In this document: piece by piece, positions 1 through 14,400 of the stretch
Layout of the letters: every line of letters starts with the position of its first letter
How positions within the stretch are numbered: position 1 is the stretch's first letter
NCBI GenBank assembly: GCA_032158125.1
Contig: JASKOT010000011.1
Coordinates: 124,001 to 188,000 of the forward strand
Reading direction: 5' to 3'
Length of the DNA: 64,000 nt
Source of the DNA: Papiliotrema nemorosa
Taxonomy: Eukaryota > Basidiomycota > Tremellomycetes > Tremellales > Rhynchogastremaceae
Translations under genes and position numbers: made by a program
The notes under the pieces: model-generated
The model's database searches: none
What the model saw: only the letters and a program-made list of their open reading frames with translations
What the model was told of the DNA's origin: nothing

Positions 1-3000
1 TTCGGGTGACCTATAACGATGCGAAACGTTTGCAGTTTCTGGCGGATCTCGCCAACCCAACTGTGCCCCTCGCTCGTCTCATGCGAAATCCCGTACCGCA
101 CGGTTTCAAGGGTGTAGAACTGTTCGATTCGATGTTTGCACCTCAGCTCAACCCCGCACAAAACCAAAATCGCTCGATAAGCGGTGCAGGTCCTACTCAA
201 CCACCTCAGCCTATACCCCTCGATAGAGCAGTATGGTTCATTCGCGTTCTTGGTGCCAACGAAATCTCTGCGCATAGAGGTAGAGTTCAACCTGTCGCGA
301 CTCCAGTTGTTGCGGCACCCTCACCAGTTCCCGCCACGCCATCCTCGACCAACACTGCCGGCCCGGCTCCTACCGTGACTCTGTCGAGTAATGAGTGGTA
401 CACTCAGGAGTTTACAAACATGTTCACATCCTGGCTTCGTATACAACTAGGTCAGTTGACTCTGCCTACCAAGGCCACGGTCAAGTCGGGTATTCCAGCG
501 CCGAAAGCGCCCCCGGGGGTGTTGGGAGATGAGAAGGCTAGGGCAAGATGGTCAGCCAAGTGGAACTACAGGTACGTTTACACGGATCTTCTATCGTCAG
601 GCCAATTTTAACGATGCAGCCTGAAACTTCTGCAGGAATTGCGAGCAAAGCGGCTCTTTTCTACCAGGCTGTTTGTCTCATGGCTCGTAGAGACCCTTTC
701 TTCGTCGAATATGGCCCAGATCGGATTCATCGTCCAGCTCATCGGCGATCACCTTCCAGATGTCAGCAAACACACTACGATCGCTCGACCTTGCATACGA
801 GTGGCATGCGCAAAATTGCATGAGGTGTGCTTTGATCATTTTTGTTGGCTGACAGGCAGATCTGCGCCGGCCCGGCGGTCAAGTCGATGGTCAAGGTCGT
901 CGAAATGCTCCGCTTCGTCATTCAAGTAGGTCGTACACGATGCGGCGAGAGTAGATCTGACCTACAGTCCCTCTTTGATGCGAATCCCTTGGTCCTGCAG
1001 AGCCCCTTGACTTGGCGGGCCCATCAATCTACCATTCGAGATGTCCTTCTTGGCTCGACAAACGACGATGCTGGCAATCAGAACACTGGTACCCTACGAG
1101 CAAACCCAGGTCGTCAACCGTCACTTGCCCGCGTTCAACGGCGATCCAGCGCGTTGGACTTCCATCCCACTGCAGCGGAAAGCTCGGCAAGCCCTCGTCG
1201 GCAACAAATGGAGGATCTGAGGGTGAAGAGGAAAAATCTCAGTCGCTGGCAATGTGCTGACATGCAGAAATTGGACGCCATGGACGCCGACACCAACATG
1301 ATCACGCTGTGCAAGACGTACTTTGATGGTGGCGCCTCACCATTGAACGCAAATGTTGATATTTCTCGTCTGGAAGAAAAGACATTCGTCCTTCTCAACT
1401 GGGCCATGGGCCTCTTCCAACTGGGTGTGCATCGCGCATACGCCGTTGACACTCTTCTCACCATATGGACGAACATCTACGCCAAAACACAAGCCAAGAC
1501 TGCCAAACCCGTTGAAATTGACTTTTTCTGCATTCTTTACAAATGGCTAGACACCTGCGAAGCCCCTCGACAGGCAGAAAACGCCTTTGCGATCGGGATA
1601 ACGTTTGGCGATCTCACTCGTCAAGGTCTATTCTCTTACAGGCGCTATCTGCAAGTCATCATCGCGGCAGGACATTCCGCCAGATCGAGACTACCAGGAT
1701 CAGAGCCATCCCATCATCTTCCGCTTCTCGCCGCGATGCCGATATTCGTTCAGGCCAAAGAGCTTCAAGCCCAGAGAAAACTAGCTCTGTGCGGTGACGA
1801 CGAGGAAGCGATCTTGCGGCTAGATACGGAGGAAGAGCGCTTGCTCGGGGAATACAAGCAAGCGGTTCAGGAGTATATCCCGGAGATGTTTGGTATCAGT
1901 GAGCTCATGACGATGTCTTTGCGGCCATCATGCTCATGTGTAGACCCGAGCTCGAAGAGCAAGCGGCTTCGAGATGTCGTCTACCACCAGATGCCCGCAG
2001 CTCCAGCTCTTAATCGGTATTTGTTCCTGCAAGCGCGATTTTGGCTTGCTCCAGCTGCCGCGAACAGTCTGCAGAGGTGGGTTGCGCCTGAGCAGCCCTG
2101 ATGAAGACTCTGCTCATAGTACAGACAAGGAGATCGTCCTCCGATAGACGCGTCTGCTTTTGTCCGTATTCTTCACGTCTTTCAGCTGTGCAATGGATTC
2201 TCGACCCGAGCCGACGTAAGGGCGCCGTCGACCCGAAGACTGGTGTCAGCTGACAAATCAGTTCTTGATCAAAGCACTGGAAGTGAACGACGATGAGGAA
2301 ATCCTGAACGTCATCATCGATAGCATACGCCGAGATGCCGATGTATGGACAGCGAATGACAAGTGGTTACTTTTGACCAACGCTTTGATGGACCGTAATC
2401 AAGTACAAGATGCTCGTGGCAAGCATCATTCTGGACTAGCCAATCTTCTGCTCGAATTAGCGAGGCGGGGTAGATTGCCAGAGGAAGACGAAGATGAAGT
2501 CAAGTCCTCGATCAAAAGGCATCCCAAGGTGAGTACGGAGGTCAAAGATGTGACGGCTGACATGACTAGGCTGTACCGATACCGAATAAAGCTTGGACCG
2601 ACTCAAAGGAAAGTATGGGTCCGCTAGTTCAAGCCATTTCCTCGGGCAATATCAGTGCAGCTATGGCTATGGCGCTGAAGCTGTTCTCTCGTCATGGCTC
2701 TTTTTCCCTATGGAGTGCAGCGTGGTGGGCCAACATCATTCGCGGTATTCAGATTGCAGACACCCGCAAAAGCGCCGCGGTCGCAAATGCTGTTCTGGGC
2801 CATATCGAGGAAGTGCTCAAACAAAATGAAGACGATCTCGATCCGGTCCTTTTGGCCTGGCTTGATACCACTACTGAGCTCGATCACGTGGAATTGCTAG
2901 CCGGCAAGTCAGCGCCGATCATCATCGACGTCCTTCTCAATCTCGTGGCCCGCCGAAGACTCCACACTGTCCCCCGGCTCCTCGACAGGCTTTCGTATGC

Positions 3001-5216
3001 CATCTGGAAACATGCCGGGAACGCCATTATGGCCTCAAAGGGTCACCTGTCCAACCGTAACCTGGGAGCCAGCGAACATAGCATAATCCTGGCTCAGCAT
3101 CTTCTCCTCACTCAGCCACCAAATTCCGAGTTGCCGCCCATCAACCTTCAGCAATCGCTCATCATTCAAACCGAAAGACGCGCGGCGCTGAACGGTACGA
3201 ATGTCCCACTGTTGATTCGACATCTTCCCTTCTTGGTCGTCATCGATACCGCTCGGGAGACATCGAACCAAGTCAGGGAACAGATTTCGACGCTTTTACA
3301 AGGTTTAGCCACGACACCACAATTCAAGGCTGCCGCGTTCCGACACCTCAACATTCTCAAAGACGCCTTCTTGTCCAACGAATGGAGCAAACCCTCCCTC
3401 AGCGCATCGATCGAAACAGCCATGGTCGATGCTCTCAAGCTCATCATGTCGCCAGGTACCCCTTGTGAGTAATGTTTGGTCCGTTTCACAAATGCAAGCT
3501 AATGGCACAGCGACATCCGCAAAGATGGATACCATCGCGTCACTCGACTCTTCATCCCGATTTAGCGCCTGGCGCTGGACCTCCATTGTGCTTGGCATGC
3601 GAGTCGAGTTTAAGCGCTTGGCTTTGCGAATCGAGAATGGAGACAATGCTGCAGAGGCGAAACAGACGCTCAATCGCCTTGTTCACGCTACGCTGGACCG
3701 AGAAGCAACAGCAGACGACACTGATCTGCTTTGTGAGGCGTTCAGGGGTATCGAACACGTTGCCGCACAGGAGATTATCGCTGTAGGCCTTGAGCGGCTC
3801 ACCTTGTTCCTGTCGCAGATCCTCAGCGCAGAGTCTCCTGATACACTGCCGACACTCGTCAGCTCGGTCGACCTCATGCTTCGGGTACTGGACAGCGCCA
3901 TGAGCACGCCATCCGCTAGTGGCACTACCGACCTGTCAGTCTTGGCAGCCCGGCATGGACTTTTAGACCTTGCGTCTGTCGCATTGCAGTCTATCGAAAG
4001 GCAAATGATCTCCGACGACGAGGGGAATCTGCCTGACGGCGTTGTGCCGCCCAGACCAGGGGAGGTTCTCGCTGTCATCATCAAGATGCTCAAATTTGTC
4101 CTCGGATTACCTATAGCCGACAACGCTTCGCCCGTTGCTCCTCGACCGGACTTTGGTCGATTGGCTAGTTGCTTTCTCCGCGTGATCGTTGCGCTATCGT
4201 CTGCAGCATCGCAGCAGACCATTCAAATGATGGTCGACCTTCTCACATACATTGTCGACTGTGCCCCGCCGATATCCCGCAATCCAGTTCATATGGCCTT
4301 GATGAGCGAAATGACTTCCGCCTCAACAGCACAAGCCATCACAAAGCATCCGATTATCGCCTCGGCTTTGCCTTGGACTAGCCCGCCTCGCCGACCCACT
4401 GCACTGGTCAGTTCGGGTCTATTGGGTGAGAGCTCCGAGGCGAGCTTGACCCTGGACGATCGCCCTTGGGAAATGTTTGAACATTTTGATCCGCCAAATC
4501 GACAGACTCCGTACGGGGAAAGGTTCTTGGCTTCAAAACCGCTCAAAGATATGGCAAGTATACCTATGTCATTATTCGGTCCCAGAATCAAACGAGATGC
4601 TGTCCCCAATTCATCCAAATACGACCCTACCAAAGCGGACGAGGAAAAATCCGAGAGCGATGCGGAATCCTTGGACCCGCGCCCGTGGGAAGCTTACGCA
4701 TCAGAGAGGAACTTGGGCGACGGACAAGCTGGAGAACCGATTTCGATGCGACAAATGGTCACGTCGCTGTATACGGGTATGGAGGAAATTACTGTAGAGG
4801 ACGACAATGTCACTGTACATTCCGCCGTCTCTCCGGCGGACACTATTGTGGCAGCTCCGCATTCGCCGGCTACAAGTACCAATCGGCCTCGACGTGCCAG
4901 CACGAGAGTGACCAGTGGTAGTGTGAATGTCAACACTACGGGAGGTGCTGCGAATGGACCAGCCACAAACAACTTGGGATCCAACAGGAACCCCATCACA
5001 TTGGCTGGGGATGAAGATGAGAGCGAAGAAGATTCTGATGATTCGCCAGAGGTGATCGAGCGACCCGTGGGCAAGAGGCCCAGAACGGGCGGGAAGACGA
5101 TCGGCGGGAAGACAACGAGGAAGACCACGGGTGGAAAGGGTGTAGCGAGGAAAGGGACCGGTGGAAAGTCGGTCAGAGGTGTTTCGGGTAAAGGGGTAAG
5201 AGGGGGAAGGCGGTAG
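1..5216 (+). CDS. MED12: Mediator kinase-module subunit Med12 (Srb8), 5' end cut by window edge
   Basis: Med12 anchors the CDK8/cyclin C kinase module to Mediator in the nucleus and mostly represses RNA polymerase II transcription. The first exon carries the Med12-domain signature: IPHGFKG-like VPHGFKGVELFD, followed by AVWFIRVLGANEI, at about residues 30-90 of the visible part. The next exon reads NYSLKLLQELRAKRLFS..FVSWLVETL, also typical of the family. I model seven exons: 1-571, 620-824, 860-2076, 2125-2215, 2262-2528, 2570-3464 and 3511-5216. They join in one frame and give about 1,649 residues from base 3, with the start codon outside the window. An alternative donor near 3455 would keep the frame. 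The C-terminal 250 residues are acidic and Ser-rich, then end in a basic Gly-Lys repeat. The gene converges on MDN1 with a 258-bp gap. Confidence 0.9.
5077..5213 (+). repeat. Gly-Gly-Lys repeat at the Med12 C terminus
   Basis: The last ~45 codons of MED12 encode repeated GGK units (TGGK, IGGK, TGGKG, TGGKS) with intervening Arg/Thr and end in GRR. The tail is strongly basic and directly follows an acidic DE-rich stretch around 5020-5060. It may bind nucleic acid or act as a nuclear localisation signal; that is inference. Confidence 0.75.
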
Positions 5217-5474
5217 GTGGGGGCGTTGCATTTGTAGTATCATGCTGCATCCTTTGTCATAACATGCATTCGAGTTGTATTCTATATCGTGGTGGAAAGG
5301 CAATCTCTATTGCAAGCCAGTCGATGATCCTTCCAATGACTCGGAGCAAAATAGTGGTACATACATTGGGTAGAATCCTTCTATGATCATCTACTTATTG
5401 CTATGATACGGTACACACAGCATTCGCACGTTCATACAGATCGTTATCATTACCATCGCACCACCATCCACTCC

Positions 5475-8400
5475 TCACTCTTGCGACTGGCTGACCCTCA
5501 TCATCCATTGTCGTAAAGTATCACTCAACACTCCAGGTAAAGCCTCCACATCCCGCAATACCACGAAAAATTCGAACGGGAACGTATCGAGATATCTCGT
5601 CATTTCCAGCGACATTTCCCCATTGACATTCTTGTACTCTACCGTCTGCATCGACAGTATACTCGGTCGAGCGTTCGCCCCTCCCTTTGCAGCCCCGTTC
5701 CCACTGTCCGTCTTGGCCGGTACGTTGTTGGGCGAGGTATGCAACGAGTCGATGATGATGAAGACAATCATGACTCTTTCTTCTAGCGCTTTCCGAAGCA
5801 AGGTTCGTAATTTGGCGTGATCTTGACACACCCCGTCCGAGATGATAATCTGCAATTGCCATAGATCGGGGGCGCTCGAACTGGCCGCTTGGGATTGCCT
5901 CGCCTCACTGAGGAAAGACAGAGTCCTTTCAACAAGCCTGACCACGTCGGTACGATGTTGGTCAAACCCGAAAGAAGCCATCACTTTTGCGCCGTCGGCT
6001 TCTGAGAAGCCAGTGCCAAAGGGATGAAGTATATCGACGGATTCTCCAAACTTGGCGATTCCCACTTGACCCACCTCGAGCTTGTTCAGGGCCTGACTGA
6101 CCAGAGCGAGGGTTTGATAGGCAAGATGGACCGAATGGCTATCGGCCATGGATCGACTGTCGTCGAGGGATAGGAGGACTTGATATTCTCGGCGGGAAGG
6201 CTTGGTTCGTCGAAGCCAGATCTTGTCCTTGGTGTACTCGCTTGCGATGTAAGGGATAATCTTTCGCATGTTGAGTCGTTTACCGGTTCGGAAATCTCCC
6301 TGGAGTCGAGTGGCCAACGTGGGTTCCAAGATGAGTCGAAGCTGCTCGCACAAAGCGTAGGAGAGATCACTAGTCAGCGCAGCGTACTGACGCCATGTTG
6401 CCTCTCCGTCCGTGTCCGACACTACGAGTTTCGTGTCCTCATTCAGCTCGACTTCGTTGTCATCGGCCGCGTCCTCAATCTCTGGTTTGACGCCTTCCAA
6501 GCCGTCTTCAGTGTCAACGTCCATCGACTCATCAGGTCGGTCCGTCGGAGCGTTTCCACCGATATCGGTACCAGTCAATGCCTTCTCGTTCGGACGCGAT
6601 TGCTCGTCCGCTTCCTGCTTGATAGCACGCTCGGCCGTCTGTCTTGGGGTAGGATCATCCTGTTGGTCTTCCTCCTCGACATCCTCCATCCCTCTTGGAG
6701 GAGCGCTTGGCTGCTCTTGATCGTCTTCATCGATGATGTTGAGATCGGCCAATTTTTGCCTTTCCTCCTCGCCCGCTGCGCCTAAAGCTTGATCATCCCC
6801 TTCATCCTCCTCGCCGAGATATTCCACCTGTCCACCAGCTTCTTGAGGAGCATCAGACCGATCCGTCGGGTTATCTTGTGTTTGCTGCGACAAAATCTCG
6901 TCTCGACGTCTTCGGATTTCTTTCATGATATCGCCGAGGCTGCGTTGTTGCCGTTGAACTTGGCCGTCCGAAGCGACTGGCGCTCCAGCTGAATCGATGG
7001 GTCCATCAGCCTGATCGTCTTGATCTCCTGATGGCGCTCCGGCTTGTTTTGGCGCAGCACTACGTGTCAGTTATATTGTAATGAGGAGCATTGCGAAGTA
7101 TACTCACCCCTGGCCAGCCGGATCTGCCTCATTCTCCTCTTCGGCCATTTCGGCGTCCTCACCGTGCTCTCCCTCTTTGTCCTCCTGTTTCTCTTCCTCT
7201 CCCTGACCTGATGCTCCTCCGGCCGTGTCGTTCTCTTGATTGGACACGTCATTCGAAGCGGAAACATCAAGGTTTTGCTCCAATTGAGCTTCTTCCTCCT
7301 TGCTGTCCTTCTCAGTGGGATCCATCGCGGGCGGGGCATCGTCCATCGTCTCTCCATCGTCTTGAGAAGCCATGTCGATATCGTTAGTCTCCTTTTCTGC
7401 TTCACGCTCCTCGTCTTCCGGCAAAGCCTTATCGTCCATGTTCAGGTCGTCATTCATTCCTTCATCCTCTTCAAAGTCCAGATCTTCCGGCAAATCGAGG
7501 GTATCGCCTTCGGGAGCAGCCACTTCATCCTGGACAGGCGCTCGCTGACCGGCTTCATCCTCACCTTCAGGACCTTGTTCATCGCCATCCTGCTCCATCT
7601 CTTCGCCTTCCATTTCTTCGCCTTGGCCGTCCTGCCCTTCGGCTTGTTCTTGCTCATTCCCTTCAGTTTCCTTGGCTTGATCGTCTTCCTTCTTTTCATC
7701 CTTCTTGTCGGCATTCTTCTCTTGCTCCTTCTCCTTCGCACTCAACTCCGCCTCCCCACTTTCCTCTTGACCTTGATCCATCAGATCCTCCCGTCCCTCA
7801 TCCTTCTTCTCTTCCTGCTTCTCATCACCCCAGAATTTCTCGTCCACCGCCCCAGGGTCTAGCGGATCAACATCGCCTACGTGTTCATCGTGATCCTCCT
7901 CTTCCTCGTCGTCGCCACCTTCACCATCTTCCTTTTCCTTGCCCTCTCCCATATCACCATCAAAATCATCATCCATAGAAACAGCGTCATCTTCGTCTTT
8001 GTTGCCCTCATCGTCGCCTTCTTCCTCTTCTTCACCTTGAAGACCCTCAACCTGTGACTCTTCGGTAATCTCGTTGGACACATTCTTCTCCCCTGAACCA
8101 GCACCCATACCCGTGCCCTCGACGGTGCCCTCTCCGCCATCTTGGTCTTTTGAATCGTCGGGTTCCTGAGGCTTGCAGAATCCTTTCTGAGCGAGGTCCA
8201 GCATAACCCTTCCAGTCACATAGGCGAGCTTATACGTCGCTTTGACATTATAGGCAGTGTGCTTCAAGATTGAGGCATAGACCGATAAGATGACCTCGAC
8301 GAATGGAAGTATCCGGGCAATAACCAGTCCGGTCGCCGACGTATTGGTGGTGCCTAGTCGATCCGACACCTTTTGGATGAATTGCTCAGTCGCCTGGAGA

Positions 8401-11400
8401 ATTGCGCCGATGTGCAATGAAGCCACAAGAGCTTGTGTGTTTTTGGTCTCGATGGGCACGTGTAGCCGCTCGTCCTCTTTGTTGTCCGGCATATCCGACT
8501 TGATTTGCTGTGCTACCACCAATAGCCTCTGGATGAGGTCATCGCTGCTTCTCCATATCTGCAGGGGCAGATCCTCGACAGCGGCATCGGTCATCTGAAT
8601 CTCGATACCTGAGGCAAGTTTGATGACTGGATCGTAAAGATGTCTGAGCTCCGGTGAGGCTGAGCTCTTTCCTTGCAGTTGCGAGACGGCTGATGCAAGC
8701 CAGGTTTGAGCTTGTGGGATTAGAGAGATCTCGTCTATCCGTCAGCCACAATCCGATCAAGCCACAGCGGTGCTCACCTTGAGTGTACAAAAGCTGCCCA
8801 GCCACCCTGCTCGACTGATTCGCAGCGGACAAGGACGCCATCAAAGGCTTGATTTGTGAGCGCAGGTCTGCCACCGGCGCAAGATCTCCAACTGAGACAG
8901 GTCTGCCTTCAAGACTCCTGAAGACTCGTATGCCTTCTTCGATTTCCGCCAGTGCTTCATCGAGTTGCACGAGAGCCATCTCTGCCTTGGGCAGCTGGCT
9001 TTTGGCGACTTGACCTCCAACAAGTTTATCGGCTGCGGCGAGGTCGCGCAAACGGGAAACCGTACCGGACAAATCATCAAGCGCGTCGAATTGTGCAGTG
9101 AGACTAGGAGATCAGTACGCAAAAGTCCAATAGCACGGAGCAGCTTACACGTCACGTTGTTGGAGCGATGTTGCGTAGATTGACTCCACAAATCCTATGC
9201 CTCTTTCCAAATCCTGCGAGTTGATATCATCATTGTGTCCGTTGAAGGCCTCTCGCAGAGCGATCATCAGAACACCCATTCTCGCATGATAACCGTTGAT
9301 CTTGTTTACCGCTTCGGATTGCACCAACCCTTCGGCTCGGACGATGGCAAGAGGGGGTCTTGCGGCTAGCCACGAGGCATCCTTCTGATGATTGAGAGCA
9401 TCCGCTCGGACGCTGTTTGAGAATCCGGAAGCTCGAAGGGCTTTAAGCAGGTCCGAAAAGGCTTTCCGTTTACGACTTGCCAGATTGTTGACAATCTTCT
9501 TGTTCTCCTCGGTCAAGGTCGACGGTGTAGCCTTGGCCAGCTCCTGGACCGTCTCGATGATGTCAATAGCGATGCCGTCCAGAGCTGATGCGATACCTTC
9601 TCGATCGCCTTGCTTCCTTGCAGCGGAGGTCATGACAGACAGATATCGCCCAAATGTGCTTTCAAGCCTTACCAAGTGGTCAGGAAGATCGGCTTCACCT
9701 CGCGCTACGATCGAGTCGCTCGGAGGAGGCCTCACATCGGGCAGAACAGTAGCGGGGATAGATCCCTGCTGCGCGGGCTCTTGGGGACAGAGCGAGTTCA
9801 AATCGGCCAAGATTGGGCTTACAGGCTGCGATAGAGCAGCTCGGAACTTTCGGATCGAACGATGAAGATGTCGATGAGAGTTGACCGCGGATGCCTTCAG
9901 CGCATAGACATTGACATCCTTCCAGCTTGCTAGTCGCACGTAATCTTTGATACTCTTATCCAGAGCCGCTCTTTGGGCCGCCAGAGAATCGGAAATGCGC
10001 GGTGCAAATAGGGTCGAGTTGGCTAAGACATTATGAAGCAATGTGGAAATGTTCCGAAGGGATTTGACGTGGTCGGCCGAGGTTGACAGCAATGCCATTT
10101 CATTGGCCATCTTTTCGAATGCACGCAGAGTCGACAGCCGAGTAGCATAGTGACCGAGAGTCGAGGACGATAGGTACGTGTTAAGCAGAGGCAGCACCGT
10201 TCTGATGTGTTCTTCGGCGTTGGCAGCACTCAACGAGCCATGAATGAGTGCACCGTAAAGTCGCAACGTCCATTCCGCATCGGAATCGATATACGCCTTG
10301 GCTTGATCCTCGAGCAATCTCATCCACGAGGCCAACTCGAGTTTTCTCCATTCAATGATCAAATTTGACATTTCAGTCTGATAAGCCTTGAGCGAATTCT
10401 CCTTGTTGGCATATCCTTCCCAATCGTCTGTGTGGAGGAGCAAGCCTTCGAGAGCAGAAAGCACTTTGGCCACAGACGACCGCAAGTCGAGTGCCAGTAC
10501 TCTTTCGACTCGGTCGAGGATATGCTGCAAGACCATCTGCTCTGGCCATTCTGCAATCAGGGATGCCAGGCGTGAAGTCATCCGAGTCAGGATGGAATGC
10601 GCCTTTCGTACTTCGGGCTCGTTTGGCGAGAGGTAAAAGTTGGGCTGCACCGTGATGGAAGATACTTCTTCCCCACGTCGATGAAGCTGTTGGATCTGGA
10701 ATGCCAGACTCGTTTCATCGAGCGATTCGTCGTAATTGTAAGCATCGAGATATCCGACCAACTGGTCCACAGCATCGGTGTAGGTGTTTGTCGAGGCCGA
10801 ATCGTTGTACGCAGAGATAAGGAGGCGATGAAATGCCAAAACGTGATCAGATGTGAATTTGCCATCTTCCTTCGGTCTGACTTGGACTTCTGGCTCGTCT
10901 TTGTCTGTTTCTTCACCGACACCTTCGAACGAAGGGAAAAGCTCTTTGAACTCTTTTTCTTCCTGTTCGACATCTGACAGAACTTCGACATCAGTCTTCT
11001 TGACTCGATATAGACTGTCGGCTTCTTGGGCATCACGCTGCTCCCTCAGTCTGATAGCACTCCACGTCGAGTAGAGGTTGTCGATAGCAGTCATGAAGAC
11101 CGGAAGATTGGTCGACCGGCGAGTCTCGATAGCCAGGGTTCGGGCGACAGATGCAGCGCCGAGTATGTGCGATAAGATATCGGTTGAAGTGACATTGAGC
11201 AGGGCAGGTGTAGGGAAGGACAAGATAGATACCGCCAGATCCGAACGGTTCGCTCGCTCGAGCTGTGCCTGCCTCGCCAGCATGCGGAAACCAAACTTGG
11301 TGAGGTACACAGCCGTGACAATGGGCTGGACAAGGTCGGCCATGTCTTTGTAATTCGACTCCAAGCGATGTATGAAGGCCGCAGTGACGGCCTGGAAAGC

Positions 11401-14400
11401 TTCTTCTCGTTGTAATGCCTGCGTGTCGTATCGTTTCAGCGATTCAACCAGTTGTTTCGCCTGAATAGGCTGCAGTGCATCCTCTACGAACCCGTGGACC
11501 TCGTTGAACAAAACGTTGAGTCGAGCGACTACCGCAGAGCGAGAGGATGAGGGACCTAACGCTGACTGCTCCGCTAGTACCTCATCGAGTCGAGACTGGG
11601 TGTCGACAGTCCGCCTTGAGTCTGCAGTCCCTTTGAGCCGCATATCGCCAGCTTGGATAGCATCAAGTTCTTCGCGTAGGAGCGCGATGCGTTGCGAGAT
11701 CACCTCGCCAAGCAGAATACGCCTCACAGCCGGATCAATCGGGATGTTGGTGACGTACAATCTGACGACGAGCTGGGAAAGACCGATGTACAAGCTGGCC
11801 AGGTCTGCCAGGGTTGGCTCGATGGGATCGACAGCGGTGACGGCTTCGCTCAGGGTGCTTCTGTACCCCTCCGTGAGCCAAGTCGGAATGCCATTGCCGG
11901 CGAAGGTATCCCGCAGCTGCTCAAGCAGTGTAGTCGGCATTTGTTTCGGATCAACCTGGAGACCAAAGGCTGAAAGCATCTGGCGGGAATTAGTGGTTGG
12001 TCGCTGGTAGTCGAGGCATCTCGCTCACCATGGCCAAAGCGCTAAGAACGACCTGTAGTGTCTCCCGTCTGGGTTGAGGCTTCTGTCTAGCTCGCCATAG
12101 AACCGAATCGATGGCGAAACGCAAGGCTTCTTCTTGCTGCGGGATCTCGGACATCGCTGTTTTCCTCTGTCCGCTACGAAGTCAGCAGGATTCGCTGGGA
12201 ACCCCTACCTAAAACGAAGCACAGAACTCAGCGAGGTCGGTGAGAAGATGGCGGCTGGTCCTCGGTTCTGGCTATCAGACGCGCTTGAGGTAAATGATGC
12301 CAGATGACCCACCTCCTCGTCGTTCTGACCCGACCAGGCGGTGCTCATCCAAGTAGTCAACGCGGAGAAAAGCGTGCTCGGTGTGGTCGCTGCAAGTCAG
12401 CGGGATAGGCGCGACAGGCTATCAAAGCGTACCTTCAGATCCCACACAACCAAGGTCGACATAGTCGAGGAGGTTGGCATTGGGTTCACTAACCAGTACT
12501 CTCAAGCTGTCCTGAGACGCCGACTATAGATCAGCACTTGCGTGAAAGCCGATATGAATGTTGACTGACACCAACGAGGGCAGAGGATAGCGCGACGAGC
12601 TCGAGGTCAGACAGTACTTCGTTGTTCATCCATTTCCCTTTTGCTGCAATAGGCAAAGTGGGCATGGACTGTACCAGCTGTTCAAGATCCTTCAGAGTGC
12701 CCGAAGCATGCTTCGCAGTGGCTGCAACAAGAGCTTGAAGCATTGAGTAACGGAGAGCTAGCAAGTGAGCGATATGTCTATATCTTGGAGAGGCAACTGA
12801 CCAGGATCTCGTACATTGTTCAATAAAGCCCTGGTTCCTTCCTCCAAAATCAACCTGTCATCCGGCTTTCGCATCAACGCCCAAATCTCGCTTTGTCCTT
12901 GACCCGTAGTGATCTCAACGGTTTGAGCAAGAGAATTAAGGTGGATCAAAGACGACTGCAGAGTCGGTACATTTGACAAGAGATCCCTGAGCCACTGGGC
13001 TAGGAGCTGCGTGGCGGAAAAGTCGAAAGTTGTGGATCGAGCTCGAGATTCCAGTATACCCAGGAGAACAAGTATCTGTTCAACGTCGTGCACTCGAGAC
13101 TGATAAGTCAGTCGATCGTAGTAGATGCAGTGAGATTGACTGACCGGGGTGGAGATACTCGATTCGGCAACGACTGGACCCAATGATTCGGCCAAATAAG
13201 TTCGTATCGAGGATATGAACGGCCACAACTCGGCACCGGCAGCCTTTTTACCTCGAGTCACACCTCGTCGTGACGCATGGACAGAGAGAGCCAAGATCGA
13301 CTTGTTGTTCGCGGACATAGAGACGAAAGTTTCGATAGCGATTTTTTGGTCGATATTGCGCAGGAATAACTGCAACAAGCGGAAGATGATATTGATGTCT
13401 ACCGCCTTCACCTGCGGGTTGGTGGATATATCGATGGGCTGTCGTCAGAGTCTGCAACTGATAAATGTTCATGACTCACCAGATTCTTCTTGAAATCGGT
13501 CGGCAGTGTCAGATGTTCGGTGATTTGCTGCAAGTGTTCATGCATCGTGGGATCCGCTAAGAAAGCTTTCACATGCTGTCCGAACGATCTGTCGGCTAGA
13601 AGTCGATCGAGATAGGCTTGACCAGCGGCATTCTGCAAAACCACCTCGTTTGCCACGAACGATGCGGTTGTGATCTCTGCCGCATCCAACAAGGCCAGAG
13701 ACTGCAAGATGGATTGCTCGGCAAGCGCATGAGGCAAGACGGGTGGCTCCTCGTGACCCTCAGTTACCGACTCGACATACAACTCGACCCCTCGATTTCT
13801 CATGGCACGTGAAAGCTCTCCATATCGAGGATCGAAAGTCATGAACAACCTGAAATCTGGATGGGGCCTGATCACTTCGGGTGTGCCAGTCTCGCTGCCC
13901 TTTTCCGATAGAACCAAGACACCATTGTTTTCGCAAAGAGAATTGAGCCGATCGAGGACACTGGCACTGCAGAGATTTGCGTTGGAAATGAGGTACCATC
14001 CGCCGTTTCGTAGCGCGTCCAAGAGCTGACCGTCGACCCATGCAAAACCCGTAGAGTTCGGACCAGCTTTCGATAGGGTCTTGAGTGCCATTCGAGCTTT
14101 TTCGGCACCCTTAGTTCCCTCCGCCGCCTCGATGATGGTCTCGGCCATGTTGGCGAAAGCGGCGATAATCGTTCCGTTTGTGGATGCTGTGGATGTGCGG
14201 CAAGCCTCCTTGGCACTGCGCAACTGATCCTTGTACGCAGACAGCGGACGGCTGCTCAACGCCGAGCTGTCCACCAACTCGGTCAGAGCAGTGTAGAGAT
14301 TGTCGACGAGTCTACCAAAGTCTTGCTGTTCAAATGACCCCAATATTTCCGACGTATCGACTCCCGGGTGCATCGCAAATTCGCCCAAAGAACGGCCAGC

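Noticed and set aside
7236..7862. A 208-codon plus-strand frame rich in Leu/Ile/Phe over the midasin acidic segment
   Set aside because: It is the complement of D/E codons (GAA/GAT read as TTC/ATC) and has the composition expected of a shadow frame.
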